The position numbers were made by a program, and so were the translations under genes. 64,000 nucleotides of DNA from Anastrepha obliqua (taxonomy: Eukaryota; Arthropoda; Insecta; Diptera; Tephritidae), in NCBI RefSeq assembly GCF_027943255.1, contig NC_072895.1:72046001-72110000 (forward strand), given 5' to 3'. Position 1 is the stretch's first letter, and each line of letters opens with the position of its first letter. Positions 54,185 through 64,000 of this stretch are shown here, piece by piece. The notes beneath the pieces were generated by a model. It was not told where the DNA came from. It did no database searches and was given only the letters and a program-made list of their open reading frames with translations.

Positions 54185-55140
54185 TTCTGCCGAACGACTC
54201 GGAGTTAATCAAGCCATTATAAAATGGATATATTCCATGCTCTCTGAGAGGCTGTTAACCGCTGGTGGGAGCAGTGACGAACAAATCACAGTCAGGGCCA
54301 AGCAAGGATGTCCCCAAGGGGGTGTTCTTTCTCCTCTGCTGTTGTGCTTCGTCGTAGACTCTCTATTAGTGGAGATGCACGAGTTTTCACGTCCAAGCAT
54401 ATGCGGACGACGTCTGTGCGCTAACATCGGATAAATCCTTAAGGAGGGTTTGCACGAAAGTGCAGAGGATTCTTGACAAAATCGAATTGACGAATTGGCC
54501 CACCGTGTATCAGCGGTGCCCCCACAGGGGCCAGAGCCAATAATCGGAATCAGTCCCACAGGAATCAAGAATTGGATCAGCGATTATGTAGGCAATCTAC
54601 ATAAGGAACGATGGTCCGGTCTGGAACGCTGCAGAACTGCAAAGTGTTTTGTGACAAGTCCGAACAGAAAACTGTCAAACTTTCTACTAAAACTTAGTAG
54701 GAAAGATATTGGGTTGATGGTCGGCATCATTAGAGGACACAACCCATGGGGCCAGCATATGACCACCATTGGAATCATCGAGAACCCGGTATGCCTGCCA
54801 TGCTTGGAGGAGGCGGATAGCACTGAGCACTTTCTCTGTGAGTGTCCTGCCTTTGCTAGAGCAAGGCTACGAGTATTGGGTTCCGATGTCATGAGAATGA
54901 GTAATATTCGTTCTCTAAAACTAGAGGATATTTACAGATTTGCCAAAGAATCTGGAAAATTCTCACAGGACTAACTATCTCTATCTCTGTCTCTATTCTT
55001 TTCTTTGATACTTTTCTCCTTCCCTCCTTGACTATCTACCCCCTTTCCAGAGCTGGGCTCTTTAGCCTGATTGTTTTAGGAGCCACCAAATCTCCTGGTG
55101 CTCCTTGGCTCGACCTTTTCAAATTCAAATTCATTCAATA
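54185..55140 (+). mobile_element. I-clade LINE, internally deleted, with 3' UTR
   Basis: Starts in RT: 'IIKWIYSMLSERLL' and 'GCPQGGVLSPLLLCFVVDSLL', then after a frameshift 'VQAYADDVCALTSDKS' with the intact YADD catalytic motif (about 54391-54435). It then jumps by deletion to the very end of RNase H ('DELAHRVSAVPPQGPEP') and the 159-codon C-terminal frame 54495-54974. That frame carries the zinc knuckle 'CLPCLEEADSTEHFLCECPAF'. A pyrimidine-rich 3' UTR ends about 55140 with 'ttcaaattcaaattcattca' repeats. Confidence 0.82.
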
Positions 55141-55144
55141 CAAT

Positions 55145-57070
55145 TGCGTAAATGCACCGATTGGAAGAATACAGATTCTAGCATATATCGCGGTGTCGCT
55201 ACTCGGTTGTCATTGAATTTGATATGTTTGCGTTGTCATCACCTAATTACTCATTTTCGGTTTGCATAAGTAGGCTACTACGAAAGTCTGTCTCAGTTAT
55301 CTTCGGTAAGTTTCTCTGAGATGACATTATAGCAAGATAACTCTAAAAATTTCCCTCCAGACTGCGTTATCCTGTGTTCTATCGTTCTTGCACCCATAGT
55401 TCTAAATAATAAACCTGTTTCATTATCTAATTCAGATATTTCCTGCAGGGTAGAAGCTCATGCCATAGCATGCTAAATTAATGCTAGAACTGGGCACTAT
55501 GACCAAATCACAATAACGCATGCATACCTTTTACGAGTATAAGCTTGGAAAAATAGTGCAGTGCTGCTGCATTTGAATAACATATACGCTTTCAACGAAA
55601 AAAAAAAAAACTGTAACACTAGCTCAGCGGCCTACCAACCAACGCAGAATAGGTAGCTCAGACAATGTCAACCGAGCCGAAAGGATCTACACGTAGAGCC
55701 TTACAAAAACTCAGAACGAAGCAGCATTGCGACGATTGTTTATTCTTATTGTTTTATTGGTGCGGCAGTCGTTGTTTGCTGGTTTTGTTCTTTCTACAGT
55801 TGCTTGCTAGTTTGCAGTGCACAAACGGCAGGTGCAAGGATTCACCACCACGAGTATAATAGCCATTATGAGTTTAGTACGAATGAGTTATTCAAGAGGT
55901 GTACGAGTACTACGACTCATACAAATACTTGTACGCTGTGCTTTTAAAAGAGGGGCCCGGAAAATAGACGAGGGCTTTAGATGTGTGTAGGTGTGATGGT
56001 GAAATTGTATTATATTATACTTATGGCATGTAATTTGAAAAGAAAGCATTGAATGGGCTGTCAGGCCACGCCGGTATGGAGGGGGGAATTCATGACGTCT
56101 TTTTGGATTGCAAAGGTAAAGCGAGCAGCCAACGGCAAAGTGGCCTTATAGGTATGTTTTTTTGCAATGTTTGGTGGTTTTTAGGTCAATTTCAGAAATT
56201 GAAAATCTGTTAAAATGTAAAGTTTGAATTTGAAGCATTGTTATGCAGCATTTTACTGATGGTACCGAAAATATACATATTAAAACTGTTAGTATAAAGA
56301 GGTTTAAGACGTTTACAATGTCAGATAATTTGCAATGCTAAGATTTTCCACAGAATCATTCCTTGAAGTTGGAATTGGCTGCTGAAAGTGTATTTTATTA
56401 GAAAAAAAATATATTGTATTAATATTATATAATACTTTATTAGAGTTTCCATAATCTATAATCCAACTGTTGTGCCTGTACGTTGGAAAAAAAATTGCTT
56501 TTGTAGCGAAGGTTACATAGAATATAATAAGGCAACTTCAAAATGATGTTTGATTTTTTCACTGTAGATTACGGCAAGCAAGTGCAAGAGCAGATTTTTG
56601 ACAGCAAAAATTCTTCTGAATGTACGAGTACTGGTACTACGCCACGCTACTTTCATAAGATTTTCTGTACTGCCAGTAGTGGCACGCATGACAGAGAACA
56701 ATGGGTGAGTCTCCGATTCGTTGGATACGTTGGGTAGCGTCTTGCCTTATAAAAAAAGTTTCGCAACACTCGCGAGTAGGAATAGCTTAATTTGAATATA
56801 TTTCCATGGTGGTGGAAAAATGTATTTTAGAAAGTTAGAAAAGGGTAAAGAGGCTCCAAGAGCAGGTTTTAGTCTAGGCTACTCTTGCGGTGGAATACTT
56901 GAAAAAATTGTATATATTTAAGGTCTGACTGGGTTCATATTCAAAACATTATTAGGTCCAAATTGTCCCTGATCAAGATATTTGGAAAATCGTTGTACTA
57001 GTATTATAAATGTGAAAGTTTCTTATGTTTGTGGATTTGTGAGTTAGCGTGTTTTAATTCTTCAAATTCT
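55145..57070. other. Intergenic, nothing recognised
   Basis: Mixed AT-rich DNA with an A-run at about 55599-55611. The short frames have no recognisable motif. Confidence 0.45.
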
Positions 57071-57077
57071 AATTATA

Positions 57078-57360
57078 AAGGGTCCGCCATATAACTTTAC
57101 GGAATTAAAAAGCTATAAAAAAGAAACTACTCAATTTCTCATTAAAATTCAGACTAAAATTAAATCATACAATTTGTCTTAGTCATCAGTAAAACGACGA
57201 TGAGTCATAGTGATGTATCTTAGGCCGTAGTATTATCAGCTGCCTCTGGACTCTCGTGCACTATTTAGTATGGCATATCGATCATTTGAAGTAAAAATAA
57301 CGCTACCAATGCATTTTGCATTTTTCCTTTAATATAAATTTACAAAAAAATTAAAAAATC
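57078..57360 (-). mobile_element. Mariner-derived fragment (same family as 50180-50700)
   Basis: From 57078 the sequence aagggtccgccatataactt... runs as the reverse complement of the right end of the 50.2-50.7-kb element for about 60 bases, preceded by TA. It then becomes unrelated. The far end was not identified, so the right boundary is approximate. Confidence 0.55.
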
Positions 57361-58389
57361 GAGGTGTAGTATTTGATTTAATTCTTGTGTAAAATGCTTC
57401 TCTTAATCCGAATATGAAGTTATACCACCTTGATCAAAAAGTTCTCGGAACAACCACCAGGCGGCGCTTTAAGTCAATTGGATTGAGTTATGTTTTTTTT
57501 TTTGTGGTGAGTACATCGGGGATGACGAACGTACTGGAAAGAAACTAATAAAAACATCAATAAAAACAGCAATAAAATGAAAGAAAAGTTCATCAATAAC
57601 CGCAAATTAACCTTCAGCTGACAGAGGACTTGAACATTGCTTATGGATCCGTGCAGGACTTTGCAGTTAATGTTTTGTGTTTGTCTCACGTTGCTACAAA
57701 GTTGGTCGCAAAAGACTTGAATTTCATGCAAAAAAGGGATCTCGTTGATATCGCCAAACGATTTTCAAGACTGAATCCGATTCAACATTCATCAAACACA
57801 TAACTACTGTTGATGTTGCATTGATTTATTATACATATATGAGTACGACACGCAATCGAGTGTGTGGAGAGCTCCGAATGGACCAAGATCGAGAAAACCA
57901 CGTTATTTTCTGTCACGGGCTTTATGGATTACAAGAACTATTACTTGCGCGGCAAAAAAGAAAATATGTGTGGGAAAACAACTGTGGATTTTGCACCATG
58001 GTAACGTACAGTACCGTCATTATAAGTGAACTTTTGACCAACAGTAATCGAATAGTAATCGAATTCCTATACCTTGCGATTTTTTCTGTTTGATCGAGTC
58101 AAGGAACCAATACGGGAAACTCATTTTAATAGGAAGTAAATGAAGTAAATGAAAAATCGAAGACGGTTCTGATGGCTATACCGAAGATACATAGATTAGA
58201 TTAGATATGTGGGGGGTTGGACAAGTCCAAGCACTCAGCCAGGAGATCAATGTACTACTAATACCGAAGATTGAGTTCCAGATATGTTTCGAGAGCTGGC
58301 ATAAGTGCGGTGCTGTAGATGGGGAGTACTTTGAAGGTGTACTTTTTAATGCAGAGGAATTAACTTGTAGTTTGAATTTTCAGAATATA

Positions 58390-59748
58390 CAGCCATGGTC
58401 AGATAAATAGCACAAATGTGAACCTTAAATGTTAAGTTTTTAGTACGAACTCTGCTTTGATCAAATAAATTTGTTTGTTTACATTTATTACCGTTATTAA
58501 GCTTACATTTATGAGAGGAATTTGCCGGTTTTTTTTTCGATGGAATTTTTTGCGTTCTATTTTATTTATGCTTATTGCTATTTTGAAGTGGACACAAAAA
58601 TAGCACATTTTAACTTGTTTCAGCGATTTTTAAAAACGGAAAGAAAACCAAGCCGCGAAAAACTGATGTTAATGTGGATAGAGCTATAATACGCAAGAGC
58701 AGATCATTTTAAGTCGGCACGGCAAATAATGCTTGAAATAAACCAAGAATTTGGTCTACAGGTGTCCAGAAAGTTTGTAGAAAGGCGACTTAACGAAGCC
58801 CAGCTGTTTGGCCGCATAAGCAGAAAAAAACCACTTCTCTCAAAAAGACATACCAAACACCGACTTGCCTTTGGAGAAGCCCACAAATACAAATCTATTC
58901 AGTTTTGGAAAAACGTACTTTGAACCGACGAAACCAAAATAAATAGGATGGGACCACATGAGAAAACTATTGTACGTCGTCCAAAAAATCAAGTGCTAAA
59001 TCCTAGGTTCACAAAAAAGGCGATTAAACACGGCGACGGAAGTATCATGGCTTGGGGAGCTTTTTCCTGGCATGGTGTTGGGCCGATTGTTCGTATGGTT
59101 GGTAAAATGGATAGATTTCAGTATCTGGATATTTTCCAGAATAAAATGGAGCCATTTGTGCTTGAGTTTACGGCATTAAATTGGACATTTATGCAGGGCA
59201 ATGATCCAAAGCATACTTCAAAGACAGTGAAGCAATGGCTCAAAAGAGAAAAAATTAATGTACTGATCTCAATCCAATGTTGTGGAATGACGTTGAGGTC
59301 AAAATCGCTAACAAAAATTTTAAAAATTTTGATGATTTGTGAGCCGCAGTTGAGGAGGCTTGGTACTCGATTCCAAAAGAAAAATGCCACAAGCTTGTAG
59401 AAAGAATGGAGCGACCGCTTGAGAAGCAATCAAAATATAGTACAAAATACAAATCTGGTAAAACAATATTATTACTTAACTATCTGATTTGATTATTATT
59501 TTTGCTTTTATTTGGATTTTTTTGGGATGTGCTATTTATGTGTCCAGGAGGTTCCGAGAGTTATCAACGTACTCGTAAATTAAATCAGAACTGAAATTCT
59601 TTTTGACCATTTTTTTGTTTTAAAGTGGAAGTAAATAAGTTTTTTTATTTTTTATGTTGGTTTTTTCCCAATAAAATATAATTATTTAAGAACATATTCC
59701 ACTCTTTGCTTTCAAAGTCTAAATGTGCTATTTATATGACCATGGCTG
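58390..59748 (+). mobile_element. Tc1-like element with TIRs, nested in a mariner
   Basis: 1359 bp with inverted ends cagccatggtcagataaata / inverted (24 of 25 bases match), flanked by TA at 58388-58389 and 59749-59750. Encodes one decayed transposase. The older mariner's right TIR begins immediately beyond the second TA. Confidence 0.9.
58590..59430 (+). pseudogene. Tc1-type (DD34E) transposase, inactivated
   Basis: 'SARQIMLEINQEFGLQVSRKFVERRLNEAQLFG' (DNA-binding part), stop, 'TDETKINRMG', 'VRRPKNQVLNPRFTKKAIKHGDGSIMAWGAFSWHGVGPI' (typical Tc1 block), then 'WTFMQGNDPKHTSKTVKQW'. The QQD aspartate is changed to Gly. A deletion/frameshift removes the 'SPDLNP' turn. A second frame then continues 'MLWNDVEVKIANKNFKNFDDL' and 'EEAWYSIPKEKCHKLVERM'. 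Catalytically dead. Confidence 0.88.
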
Positions 59749-59784
59749 TATTTCGGGAGCTTTTTGATCAAGGAAATTGTATTA

Positions 59785-62090
59785 TCATCGGAAAATATTT
59801 ACCTATCCTAGGCGTTTGTTATTAAACAATGTTTTTTGTGGTTAGCCCTAATGTAATTACTTTTGCACTGCACTCTATAAATATAATAAAAAGGTCAAAT
59901 TAATGCTTCTAGTAATGGGCGTAGGCAAATGTTTTTTCTACCATGATCAAGTAAAAAGTGCCTTGCTTTCTTCGTTCACTCTGCGATTGCCGTATTTATG
60001 AAAAATGTAAGTACTAATTCGTATGGAGAGAAGAACTGGAGTTGAGTTGAAGCAACAACTTTAGTTTTTTTTGTTTTTGGCTTAATAGTCAATTTTTGTC
60101 TACAAAATTTCGAAATTTTTTCATCCTAGGCGAAGATAACAACTTGCCCCCTATGTAATGCCTTCAGTTGATTGTGTCTATATACTCGTAGTTCAAATAA
60201 TACCCTCTTTCCCCACATTTTCACTTCTGCAGATTCCAAAATTATGTTCTTCACTCTAAACCTCCTGTCAAGCTCATGCATTGCTGTGTAATAGAATATC
60301 GCGGCATAAATACGAATACTTAAACGTAAAAATGTCATAACCAATAACAACCAAGGAAAACAAATACTTATACACTTCGCTCTTTCAAAGTAAACAGAAG
60401 TGCGGAAGCATCAACGCGGCTCGCTTCTATACATGCACATTCATACACATATATTTAGAGTATTTGGAGCATTCGTCTCTTGGCAGCCACAAATAAATAA
60501 ACAACTGTAACGAATATAAGCGCATGTGGGCACTTGTAGGTAAAACGGAAAATTATTTTTTCTGCTACTTTGTTTATTTTGTATGCATTTAATGTCGCAC
60601 AAAGTCACTGCTCTCACATTTCACTATTCTGCACTTTTCCCCGCTATACGGCCTTTTAATGTCGTGATTGTACTTCACTATTGCACAGAGTAACAATTTC
60701 GCTACCAAACGACCTCAGGCTTCCAAGTCTTGCTTACATATACACATACAAACAAACTCTCATATAATGTGATTCTAGCGAATTTGGCCAACGTAGCATG
60801 AATGAAAATATGTATGGGGGCACCAAAAAAGGGGTATTAAATTTCTCAACTGTGATTAAAAGCCCTACAGCCACTGTAAACAACAGCAATCACTTAAATA
60901 TCCGTAGAGTGCACACAGAGTGTGAAATATGAAAATTGTGTAGAGACTTTGAAGAACTTTGGAGAGTATCGTAGGCACATTGGAGTGAGATAATCGAAAT
61001 GAAAGCGTTGGAAGGACAGATGCCCATGAAAAGTCGTTTTACATATTTTCTAAATTATGCATATTTTGAAAAGACGCAAACCGCATTCATCTAATGGTAG
61101 TCCTGAACTACTCATAAAATATTTTTAAACTATTTTTCCTCTTCCATCGAAAGGCAAAGCAATTTCTTTTGCTTACTTGAAATTAATATGTGGCATTAAC
61201 TACAGTCACATTTGCTACGAACATTGTTTAATTTAAACAAATTGCTTGTTAGTAATAAAACTAAACTTTCATATGTATTTAAGCCAAGGCACCTCCAAGC
61301 TGTGGTTCTATATTTTTTAATACATAACATAATTTATACAGTTTAGAAATCGCAGAACTATTTGTAAAGGAGCAACGGTCGATGCATCGCGATGGAATCA
61401 AAATAGGCTTAATTGGGATATTTGTTATTCTGAATTTATAGGTCGGCTGAAAAGTACTTAAAGCAACATCTATCAGTGCTAAAATTCCTCGTTTTGGAAG
61501 ACTTATCAGCTATTGAAAGCCATAACAAATGGTGAAACTCATTGCCGTCTGTGCACCGATGGGTTTTATACATTTATCAAATGCCGTCGTACAAATATTA
61601 AGAAGATGAACCGTTAGGTGGGCGTCGAAAAAGTGCAACACCTTCAGAATATTCAAGTTTGACTAAGAGTGGAATTTTTGATACAATAGGCAACTCAGAT
61701 GAATCAGTACAATTTATTATACTTGAAGTATGAAAAAGTTGTTCGGAAAGTTAGTAAGACATTCGTTAAAAGCCCAACAAAAAGCTGTGGAATAATATTT
61801 TGGTGATTTTGTGGAAAATTATTACGGAGATGATATAGATGGAGGCAACATGGAATGAAAAATTAGTTTCATTTTCACACCCTTTTTTTTTGATTTCTTA
61901 TTTTTCAACCAAGCCATGCGTATATAATGAAAAAATTTAAATTAAATTAAAATAAATTTGTTTAACAAACGAAACCCAATCTACGTACGCTCCACGGAAA
62001 ATACGCTGTATCTTTGGCACGCACAATCGTACAGCCTCGACCTCCGAACCAACTTAGTAGTATATGTATTTTGAATAATTGCTATATAAT
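59785..62090. other. Intergenic, mostly unrecognised
   Basis: About 2.3 kb of AT-rich DNA. Around 61440-61860 there are faint mariner-like words ('DEPLGGRRKSATPSE'), but TIRs and catalytic motifs were not found, so I do not call an element. Confidence 0.4.
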
Positions 62091-62094
62091 TTGG

Positions 62095-64000
62095 TAACGG
62101 GCAGAGGCTGATCGACTTCGCCGGGGGCCGAAACATGGTAGTCTGCAGCACTAGATCCCAGCATAAAAAGATACACCAAGCTACCTGGCTGTCTTCTGAT
62201 CGAAAAACGCCAAACCAGATCGATCATGTTGTGATAGATGGAAGCACGCTTCTAGTGTATTAGATGTACGTACGATCCGAGGACCCAACATCGACTCGGA
62301 TCATTACCTTGTTACAGCCAAACTGCGCACCCGCCTGGAGCAACGGAGCAACATTTCTCCTTCTCTACGGACTGCTCCGGAAGAAGAAATCGGATTCCGC
62401 CGAGCCCGAAAAAACAGTTGGTACGACGAGGAATGTCACGCTGCCGCCGAATGAAAAGATGCTGCCTATAGAGCCACGCTGCGATCGGGCTCAACGCGAG
62501 CCATGTGGGATCGCAACAGAGAGCTAAAAAAGGAAGAGAGACGTATTATCCGACAGAAGAAACGAAAGGCCGAAATACGTGAGTGCGAGGAGCTTGAAAT
62601 GCTGGCCAATAAGAACAACGCCCAAAAATTCTCGAAATTCGGCGGCTTACAGAAAGTTTCAAGACCGAGGGGTTTTCCTGTAAGAACAAAGACGGCAATC
62701 TGGTGACTGACGTCCAGAGCATACTTAAATTATGGAGGGAACACTTCTCGAATCTATTAAATAGTGATAGCTGCGCATGTCACAGAGAATGTGAAGATCC
62801 CAATACTCCAATCGTTGGCTACGGAATTGTCGTTCCGTTTCCCGACCATGACGAGGTGAGAATAGCGATAGCGCGTCTAAAGAACAACAAAGCCGCGGAC
62901 GCCGACAGATTGCCGGCTGAGCTATTCAAACATGGCGGCGAGGAGCTGGTAAGGTGCATGCATCAGCTCCTATGCAAAATATGGTCGGATGAAAGCATGC
63001 CTGCCGATTGGAATTTAAGTGTGCTCTGCCCAATTCATAAGAAGAGTGATCCTGCAATCTGTGCCAATTACCGCGGGATTAGTCTTCTAAATATCACCTA
63101 TAAGGTTCTAGCGAGCGTATTGTGTGAAAGGCTGAAGCCCACCGTCAACCAACTGATTGGACCTTATCAGTGTGGCTTTAGACCTGTAAAGTCTACCATC
63201 GACCAAATATTTACAATACGCCAAATCTTGGAAAATACCCACGAAAGGAGTATCGACACACACCATCTTTTCGTCGATTTCAAAGCCACATTCGACAGTA
63301 CGGAAAGGAGTTACTTGTATGCCGCGATGCCTGAATTTGGTATCCCCACAAAACTAATATGGTTATGCAAGATGACGTTGCTCAACACCAGCAGCGCCGT
63401 CAGAATTGGGAAGGACCTCTCCGATCCGTTTGATACCAAACGAGGTTTCAGACAGGGTGACTCGCTGTCGAGTGACTTCTTTAACCTGATGTTGGAGAGA
63501 ATCGTTCGAGCCGCAGAACTTAATCGCTCAGGCACAATTTTTTATAAGAGCGTACAATTGCTGGCGTATGCCGATGATATCGACATCATCGGCCTTAACA
63601 ACCGCTCTATTAGTTCTGCCTTCTCTAAACTGGATAAAGAGGCAAAGCGAATGGGTCTGGTGGTGAACGAGGACAAAACGAAGTACCTCCTGTCATCAAA
63701 CAAACAGTCGGCGCATTCGCGTATCGGCACCCACGTCACTGTTGACAGTTATAATTTCGAGGTTGTAAAGGACTTCGTTTATTTAGGAACCAGCATTAAC
63801 ACCGATAACAATGTCAACCTTGAAACCCAACGTAGAATCTCTCTTGCCAACAAGTGCTACTTTGGACTAAGTAGGTAACTGAGCAGTAAAGTCCTCTCTC
63901 GACGAACAAAACTAACACTCTACAAGACTCTCATCATGCCCGTCCTAACGTATGGCGCAGAAGCTTGTACGATGACAACATCCGATGAAGCGACGCTTGG
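62095..64000 (+). mobile_element. RTE-clade LINE, 5'-truncated, runs off window end
   Basis: Begins inside the APE endonuclease: '[49 protein letters not shown]' spans about 62098-62245 in one frame, with the catalytic DH near its end. A frame change follows, then a basic linker 'LKKEERRIIRQKKRKAEIRECEELEM' (62521 on) and the RT frame. The downstream thumb ('KLTLYKTLIMPVLTYGAEACTMT') runs to base 64000. Same family as the 24-kb and 48-kb fragments, but less decayed. Confidence 0.9.
62703..63878 (+). pseudogene. RTE-type reverse transcriptase domain
   Basis: A 391-codon open frame holding essentially the whole RT. Fingers: 'LKNNKAADADRLPAELFKHGG' and 'WNLSVLCPIHKKSD--ICANYRGISLLN'. Palm: 'GPYQCGFRPVKSTIDQIFTIRQILE', 'HLFVDFKATFDS' (motif A Asp), 'GFRQGDSLSSDFFNLMLE' and 'LLAYADDIDIIG' (motif C with both Asp). 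Then 'VNEDKTKYLLSS' and 'FVYLGTSINTDNNVNLETQRRISLANKCYFGLSR'. The stop (TAA at 63876) falls inside a conserved region, and the frame continues beyond it to the window end, so it is a nonsense mutation. Otherwise the RT core looks intact. Confidence 0.9.

Larger units (their letters stand above)
57423..59779 (+). mobile_element. DD34D-type mariner, decayed, interrupted by a Tc1-like element
   Basis: TIR-like ends ccttgatcaaaaagttct (57429 on) and agctttttgatcaagg (59758-59773, inverted), near TA dinucleotides. The coding part (about 57600-58200) reads in broken + frames: 'QLTEDLNIAYGSVQD', 'VGRKRLEFHAKKGSR'-like sequence, 'YEYDTQSSVWRAPN', 'VWENNCGFCTMVTY' (catalytic WILHHDN block damaged), and 'SKTVLMAIPK'. 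The right TIR directly follows the Tc1-like element, which therefore landed inside this mariner. Confidence 0.72.

Noticed and set aside
61440..61860. Possible mariner (words like DEPLGGRRKSATPSE)
   Set aside because: No TIRs, no catalytic motif and no consistent frame; similarity too weak to call.

Overview
This window looks like nuclear DNA of a higher dipteran, most likely a true fruit fly (Tephritidae). It is AT-rich, has introns with GT/AG boundaries, carries many TATG/AT microsatellites, and is dominated by insect transposon families. These include two closely related mariner-type elements of the DD41D (rosa-like) group, a subfamily known from tephritids. No prokaryotic, organellar or viral-genome features were seen. 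All calls come from reading the sequence; no database search was run.

Four host genes can be reconstructed. Two intronless-CDS FAD-dependent polyamine (spermine) oxidase paralogues lie in tandem on the + strand (6476-7999 and 14862-16430). A complete three-exon beta-ureidopropionase gene (pyd3, 385 aa) lies on the - strand (16611-19974), tail-to-tail with the second oxidase and only about 180 bp from it. A complete ten-exon, 585-aa MPP7-type MAGUK scaffold gene (L27-L27-PDZ-SH3-GUK) lies on the - strand (29963-45978). Its exon phases all fit, and its introns are packed with transposons. The oxidases and pyd3 are metabolic enzymes (polyamine back-conversion or catabolism; last step of pyrimidine degradation, giving beta-alanine). 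The MAGUK is a junctional or synaptic scaffold with no obvious functional link to them.

The rest is mobile DNA, mostly decayed. Jockey-superfamily LINE pieces sit at 1-404, 4926-6130 and 21200-23290; two copies encode a 2A-like G-I-E-x-N-P-G-P motif just before a zinc finger. I-clade LINE remnants lie at about 2880-3270, 12190-13830, 18060-18560 and 54185-55140, and a jockey-clade fragment at 47322-48010. RTE-clade LINE pieces are at 24170-24450, 48030-49020 and 62095-64000, the last running off the end of the window. Cut-and-paste elements include DD41D mariners (914-1958; 31538-32849; a deletion derivative at 37962-38846), other mariners (25130-25450, 37090-37840, 43170-43556, 57423-59779), a Tc1-like element nested in a mariner (58390-59748), a Harbinger element (about 40994-42359) and several MITEs (TTAA-flanked 34378-35097; 45209-45726; 27670-27899). 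A dispersed short repeat with tRNA-like A and B boxes (candidate SINE) occurs at least five times.

Region by region: 1-6.2 kb LINE and mariner debris; 6.4-20 kb the metabolic gene cluster with a decayed LINE between the oxidases and a long foldback at 11.2-11.6 kb; 20-25.5 kb LINEs, SINE and mariner; 25.5-29.9 kb AT-rich, almost featureless; 29.9-46 kb the MAGUK gene; 46-57 kb LINE pieces, 36-bp and 80-bp tandem repeats and MITEs; 57-64 kb nested mariner/Tc1 and an RTE LINE. The points most worth following are the 2A-like motif in the jockey-type LINE, a candidate 30-nt microexon in the MAGUK PDZ domain, the SINE family, and short mariner derivatives that keep only the DNA-binding domain.
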